A stretch of DNA of 64,000 nucleotides from Neoluteolibacter marinus. Its GTDB lineage: Bacteria > Verrucomicrobiota > Verrucomicrobiia > Verrucomicrobiales > Akkermansiaceae. The notes under the pieces are model-generated. The model worked only from the letters and a program-made list of their open reading frames with translations, was not told the origin of the DNA and ran no database searches. Of the stretch, positions 61,304 through 64,000 are shown piece by piece; position 1 is the first letter of the stretch, and the number at the start of each line of letters is the position of its first letter. The stretch is from assembly GCF_014904755.1 (NCBI RefSeq), contig NZ_JACZFQ010000025.1, positions 1-64,000 on the forward strand, read 5' to 3'. Made by a program: the position numbers and the translations under genes.

Positions 61304-61987
61304 ATGATCAACGAACTCATCAGCGAAATGGTGGACGCCGGCGTCCACTACGGTCACCAGACCAAGAAGTGGAACCCGAAAATGAAGTCCTTCCTCATGA
61401 AGGACAAGGGTGGCATCTACATCATCGACCTCGAACAGACCGTCAAGCGTCTCGACAAGGCCGCTGATTTCCTCGCCGACCTCGCCGGCAAGGGCAAGAA
61501 GATCCTCTTCGTCGGCTGCAAGCGCCAGGCCCAGGACGCCATCCGCGAAGCCGCGGAAGCCACTGGCCAATACTACGTCAATCACCGCTGGCTCGGCGGC
61601 ATGCTCACCAACATGAGCACCGTCAAGAAGTCGATCGAACGCCTGCGCTGGCTCGAGTCCATCGAGAAGCAGCCGGAGTTCAAGTCGATGTCCAAGAAGG
61701 AACTCTCCGCTCTCGGCCGCGAACGCGAAAAGCTGCTGCGCAACCTGCGCGGCATCCGTGGCCTCGAAGGCAAGCCGGACGCCATCGTCATCGTCGACTC
61801 CGCCCGTGAGTCGATCGCCGTGGCCGAAGCCCGCCGCCTCGAGATCCCGATCGTCGCCATCGTCGACACCAACGCCGACCCGTCGGTGGTGGAATACCCG
61901 ATCCCGGGCAACGACGACGCCGTCCGCTCGATCCGCATCCTCCTTCAGAACCTGGTCGACGCCATCGTCGTCGCCAAGAAGGGCTGA
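61304..61987 (+). CDS. rpsB: 30S ribosomal protein S2
   Basis: Structural protein of the small ribosomal subunit, 227 residues. Conserved blocks are AGVHYGHQTKKWNPKMKSFL near the N-terminus, YIIDLEQTVKRLDKA, FVGCKRQAQDAIREAA, YYVNHRWLGGMLTNMSTV, PDAIVIVDSARESIAVAEAR and VEYPIPGNDDAVRSI. Start at 61304 (MINELISEMVD) lacks a Shine-Dalgarno motif even though this is a highly expressed gene. tsf follows, with a terminator-like hairpin between the two genes. Confidence 0.98.
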   Translation: MINELISEMVDAGVHYGHQTKKWNPKMKSFLMKDKGGIYIIDLEQTVKRLDKAADFLADLAGKGKKILFVGCKRQAQDAIREAAEATGQYYVNHRWLGGMLTNMSTVKKSIERLRWLESIEKQPEFKSMSKKELSALGREREKLLRNLRGIRGLEGKPDAIVIVDSARESIAVAEARRLEIPIVAIVDTNADPSVVEYPIPGNDDAVRSIRILLQNLVDAIVVAKKG

Positions 61988-62003
61988 TTCGTCACCTTTC
62001 CCC

Positions 62004-62041
62004 GGCTGCGGTTCCTTTCCGGGTGCCGCAGCCTCTTTTTT
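62004..62041 (+). terminator. Terminator or attenuator between rpsB and tsf
   Basis: Stem GGCTGCGG (62004-62011) with CCGCAGCC (62026-62033) and a TCTTTTTTCCC tail. It lies inside the gene pair, so it may attenuate tsf, as an intergenic hairpin does in some rpsB-tsf operons. Confidence 0.7.
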
Positions 62042-62067
62042 CCCAACCTGCCAACTTTATCCAAGCA

Positions 62068-62934
62068 ATGATCACCGCATCCCTCGTCAAGGAACTCCGC
62101 GAAAAGACCAACGTCGGCATGATGGAGTGCAAGAAGGCCCTCCAGGAAACCGACGGCGACCTCCAGGCCGCCATCACCTACCTGCGTGAGCGCGGCATCG
62201 CCAAGGCCGCCGGCAAGGCCGACCGCGAGGCATCCGAAGGCATCATCGCCGCCCGCCTTTCCGCCGACGGCAAGACCGGCATCCTCGCCGAAGTGAACTG
62301 CGAGACCGACTTCGTCTCCCGCAACGACGGCTTCGTCGCCTTCGTCGACCAGATCGCCGATGCCCTCGCCGCTTCCAACGCCAAGAACCTCGAGGAAGCC
62401 CTCGCCGTGAAGATCGGCGACCTTTCCGCCGAAGACTTCATCAAGGCCAAGGTCCTTGAGCTCGGTGAAAACATCCGCCTGCGCAAGTTCGAGCGCTTCG
62501 ACCTCGCCGACAACGGCGCCATCGCCCAGTACATCCACATGGGCGGCAAGGTCGGCGTGCTCCTCGAAGTCAGCGCCGGCAACGGCGAGACCGCGGCCAA
62601 GGAAGAATTCCGCGACCTCGTCAAGGACGTCACCCTGCACATCGCCGCCGCCGCGCCGAAGGGCCTTTCCCGCGACGATATCTCCGCCGAGACCATCGAA
62701 GCCGAAAAGGACATCTTCCGCGTCCAGCTCGCCAACGAAGGCAAGCCGGCCGAGATGATCGAAAAGATCATCATGGGCAAGATCGGCAAGTTCTTCTCCG
62801 AAAGCTGCCTCCTCGAGCAGGCCTTCGTGAAGGATCCCGACACCACGATCAAGAAGCTGGTCGAAGCCAAGGGCAAGGAAGTCGGTGACACCCTCGAGAT
62901 CCGCCGCTTCGTCCGCTTCGGACTCGGCGAATAA
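62068..62934 (+). CDS. tsf: Elongation factor Ts
   Basis: Guanine-nucleotide exchange factor for EF-Tu, 288 residues. The N-terminal UBA-like block is SLVKELREKTNVGMMECKKA. The EF-Tu contact region follows with VNCETDFVSRNDGFVAFVDQ, and the C-terminal half includes QAFVKDPDTTIKKLVEAKGK. Start MITASLVKEL at 62068 matches the family; the upstream in-frame ATG at 62023 lies in the rpsB terminator. Cytoplasmic, intact, with its own terminator at 62983. Confidence 0.97.
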   Translation: MITASLVKELREKTNVGMMECKKALQETDGDLQAAITYLRERGIAKAAGKADREASEGIIAARLSADGKTGILAEVNCETDFVSRNDGFVAFVDQIADALAASNAKNLEEALAVKIGDLSAEDFIKAKVLELGENIRLRKFERFDLADNGAIAQYIHMGGKVGVLLEVSAGNGETAAKEEFRDLVKDVTLHIAAAAPKGLSRDDISAETIEAEKDIFRVQLANEGKPAEMIEKIIMGKIGKFFSESCLLEQAFVKDPDTTIKKLVEAKGKEVGDTLEIRRFVRFGLGE

Positions 62935-62982
62935 GATTCCCGCTGACAACCGGATTCACCCGGATCCTCCCCCTTTACCCAC

Positions 62983-63018
62983 GCCCGCTGCCGGTTCTCC
63001 GGCCGCGGGCGTTTTTTT
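62983..63018 (+). terminator. Rho-independent terminator after tsf
   Basis: GCCCGCTGCCGG pairs with CCGGCCGCGGGC across a 4-nt loop (one mismatch), followed by GTTTTTTTG at 63011-63019. Confidence 0.85.
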
Positions 63019-63084
63019 GTCCCCCACACGGCATGCCGGGTCATTCCCTTGCCAACTCCCCGCCGTTCCAATTATGTCACGAAC

Positions 63085-64000
63085 ATGAAACCCTCTCCCC
63101 GGCTCTTCATCTCGCTGATGACCCACGGCCTGGCGATTGCCGCTGGATGGGCAATCTATCAGGAGATGGGTCCGGGGGAGAAATCGGGCGCCGCCGCGGT
63201 CTCCGCACCGGCAAGCAAGCATCGGGATCGATCGTCCAAGGGCGCGATCTCAGCAGAGCGGATCCTCGCAACGGCCATGGAGTCGCCCCCCCTGGGATCC
63301 GGGGCCAATGATGATGCCGCCACGCGCTCGGACCTGCTCCGCATGGATCCGGAAGTCTTGGGACGGATTGATACCATTGCGGTTCCCGCCGATTTCGCCG
63401 AAGCGCTGGACGGACTTCTGGCCACGGCGGAAAACCCGGGGAAATCACAAAGCACGAGCATCACCGACTCGACCGCCCTCGGTTACCTCTGGATGTCAAA
63501 GGACCCACGGGCATTCTTTGCGTGGCTGGATGCCTCGACGCCCGAAAAGCGGGGTTTTGGCTCCTTCATCGCGCGCCTCGCTTTTGCCGAGACCTATCGA
63601 CGCGAGGGGGCGGACGTGGTGATCCCGATGATCGAGATGACGAAAACCCGGAGCTACGAACTGGTGTCCCATCTTGCCACGCTCATGGGAACCGCAGCCG
63701 ATGCCACCGGGGTGTTGAAATTGAAAGGGACCATTTCCGGGTCAAGCTGGAGATTCTTTGTCGAACGCATGGGAAGTGACTGGCCTCCCGGAAACCTAGA
63801 GGAATTGGCCGATCTCGCCGTGGCATGTGGTGAACCAAAGCTCCTGATCGCCTACCGCCAGGGGGAGGCCGACCAGGGCGCTTTCCTGGCAGAGATCCTT
63901 GGAGATGAGTCTTTGCCGGAAGAATTCCGCCAGAAACTAAAGGAGAGTCCGTCCGCACTTCAGAGCATCTGGAGCGATCCGCGGGTGCCGCTTGATACAA
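63085..64000 (+). CDS. Membrane-anchored hypothetical protein, truncated by the right window edge
   Basis: Function not recognised. An open frame from ATG 63085 runs to the window end without a stop, about 305 residues. The N-terminus MKPSPRLFISLMTHGLAIAA has a short hydrophobic anchor (about 8-22), then a charged Ser/Ala linker and mostly helical repeats. Phrases such as SKDPRAFFAWLDAS and LVSHLATLMGTAADATG recall secreted helical-repeat proteins common in Verrucomicrobiota, but no family is certain. The start is set by the anchor. A possible promoter (TTGCCA at 63048) lies upstream, after the tsf terminator. Confidence 0.6.
   Translation, partial: MKPSPRLFISLMTHGLAIAAGWAIYQEMGPGEKSGAAAVSAPASKHRDRSSKGAISAERILATAMESPPLGSGANDDAATRSDLLRMDPEVLGRIDTIAVPADFAEALDGLLATAENPGKSQSTSITDSTALGYLWMSKDPRAFFAWLDASTPEKRGFGSFIARLAFAETYRREGADVVIPMIEMTKTRSYELVSHLATLMGTAADATGVLKLKGTISGSSWRFFVERMGSDWPPGNLEELADLAVACGEPKLLIAYRQGEADQGAFLAEILGDESLPEEFRQKLKESPSALQSIWSDPRVPLDT

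Overview
The window is a GC-rich bacterial chromosome segment that most resembles Verrucomicrobiota, perhaps the Luteolibacter/Haloferula side of Verrucomicrobiaceae. This placement is an inference. It rests on the protein types: a zinc-ribbon Ser/Thr kinase with WD40-like repeats divergent from a sigma factor, an SHD1-plus-C39-like protein, DUF1573, an NPCBM zincin and paired PilT ATPases. The near absence of Shine-Dalgarno sequences is also consistent. No rRNA, tRNA, CRISPR, transposase, integrase or phage module was seen.

Layout. 1-1255: an edge-truncated unknown gene and a secreted lipase-like protein. 1240-10180: a surface-glycan modification island with two PAPS-type sulfotransferases, three membrane-anchored SGNH (AlgJ/DltD-like) proteins and two tandem MBOAT acyltransferases. 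It is punctuated by inverted-repeat elements and ends in the relic tail of a lost fourth SGNH gene. 10568-17770 (minus strand): cupin, gamma-glutamyltransferase, HD nucleotidase, ROK kinase, SHD1/C39-like protein and an MsbA-like exporter. 17897-25626: DUF2721, xseA, sucCD, a WalJ-like MBL hydrolase and a large AsmA-like protein. 25745-29249: a YqjD/YqjE/YqjK-like envelope trio and two PilT ATPases.

29338-33511: a zinc-ribbon membrane protein, then a minus-strand operon of ECF sigma factor, anti-sigma-like protein, two periplasmic proteins (one DUF1573) and a rhodanese. 33621-41598: a fatty-acid/polyene-type cluster of FAD oxidoreductase, ACP, chain-length-factor-like protein, ketosynthase, AMP-ligase, lipoprotein, FabZ-like dehydratase and PlsC-like acyltransferase. 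41702-48296: carA, purA, then a divergent sigma factor and receptor-like kinase. 48383-51906: a tightly coupled envelope-lipid operon (SMR/EamA-like transporter, CDP-alcohol phosphatidyltransferase, CdsA, PlsC, UppS). 52191-61021: Wzz-like protein, sigma-54 response regulator, TPR protein, double-TM2 protein, Dabb protein, Tat-exported MBL protein and a secreted zincin with NPCBM. 61304-62934: rpsB-tsf. An edge-truncated membrane-anchored protein ends the window.

Themes. Much of the accessory content concerns the cell envelope: glycan acylation and sulfation, phospholipid and undecaprenyl synthesis, an AsmA-like lipid-groove protein, lipid export, chain-length control and pili. Gene starts, including rpsB and tsf, lack purine-rich ribosome sites. 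Several have a TTGnnn-N16/17-TAnnnn promoter whose -10 box ends 6-8 nt before the start codon, which implies leaderless mRNAs. Downstream genes are often joined by ATGA stop/start overlaps.
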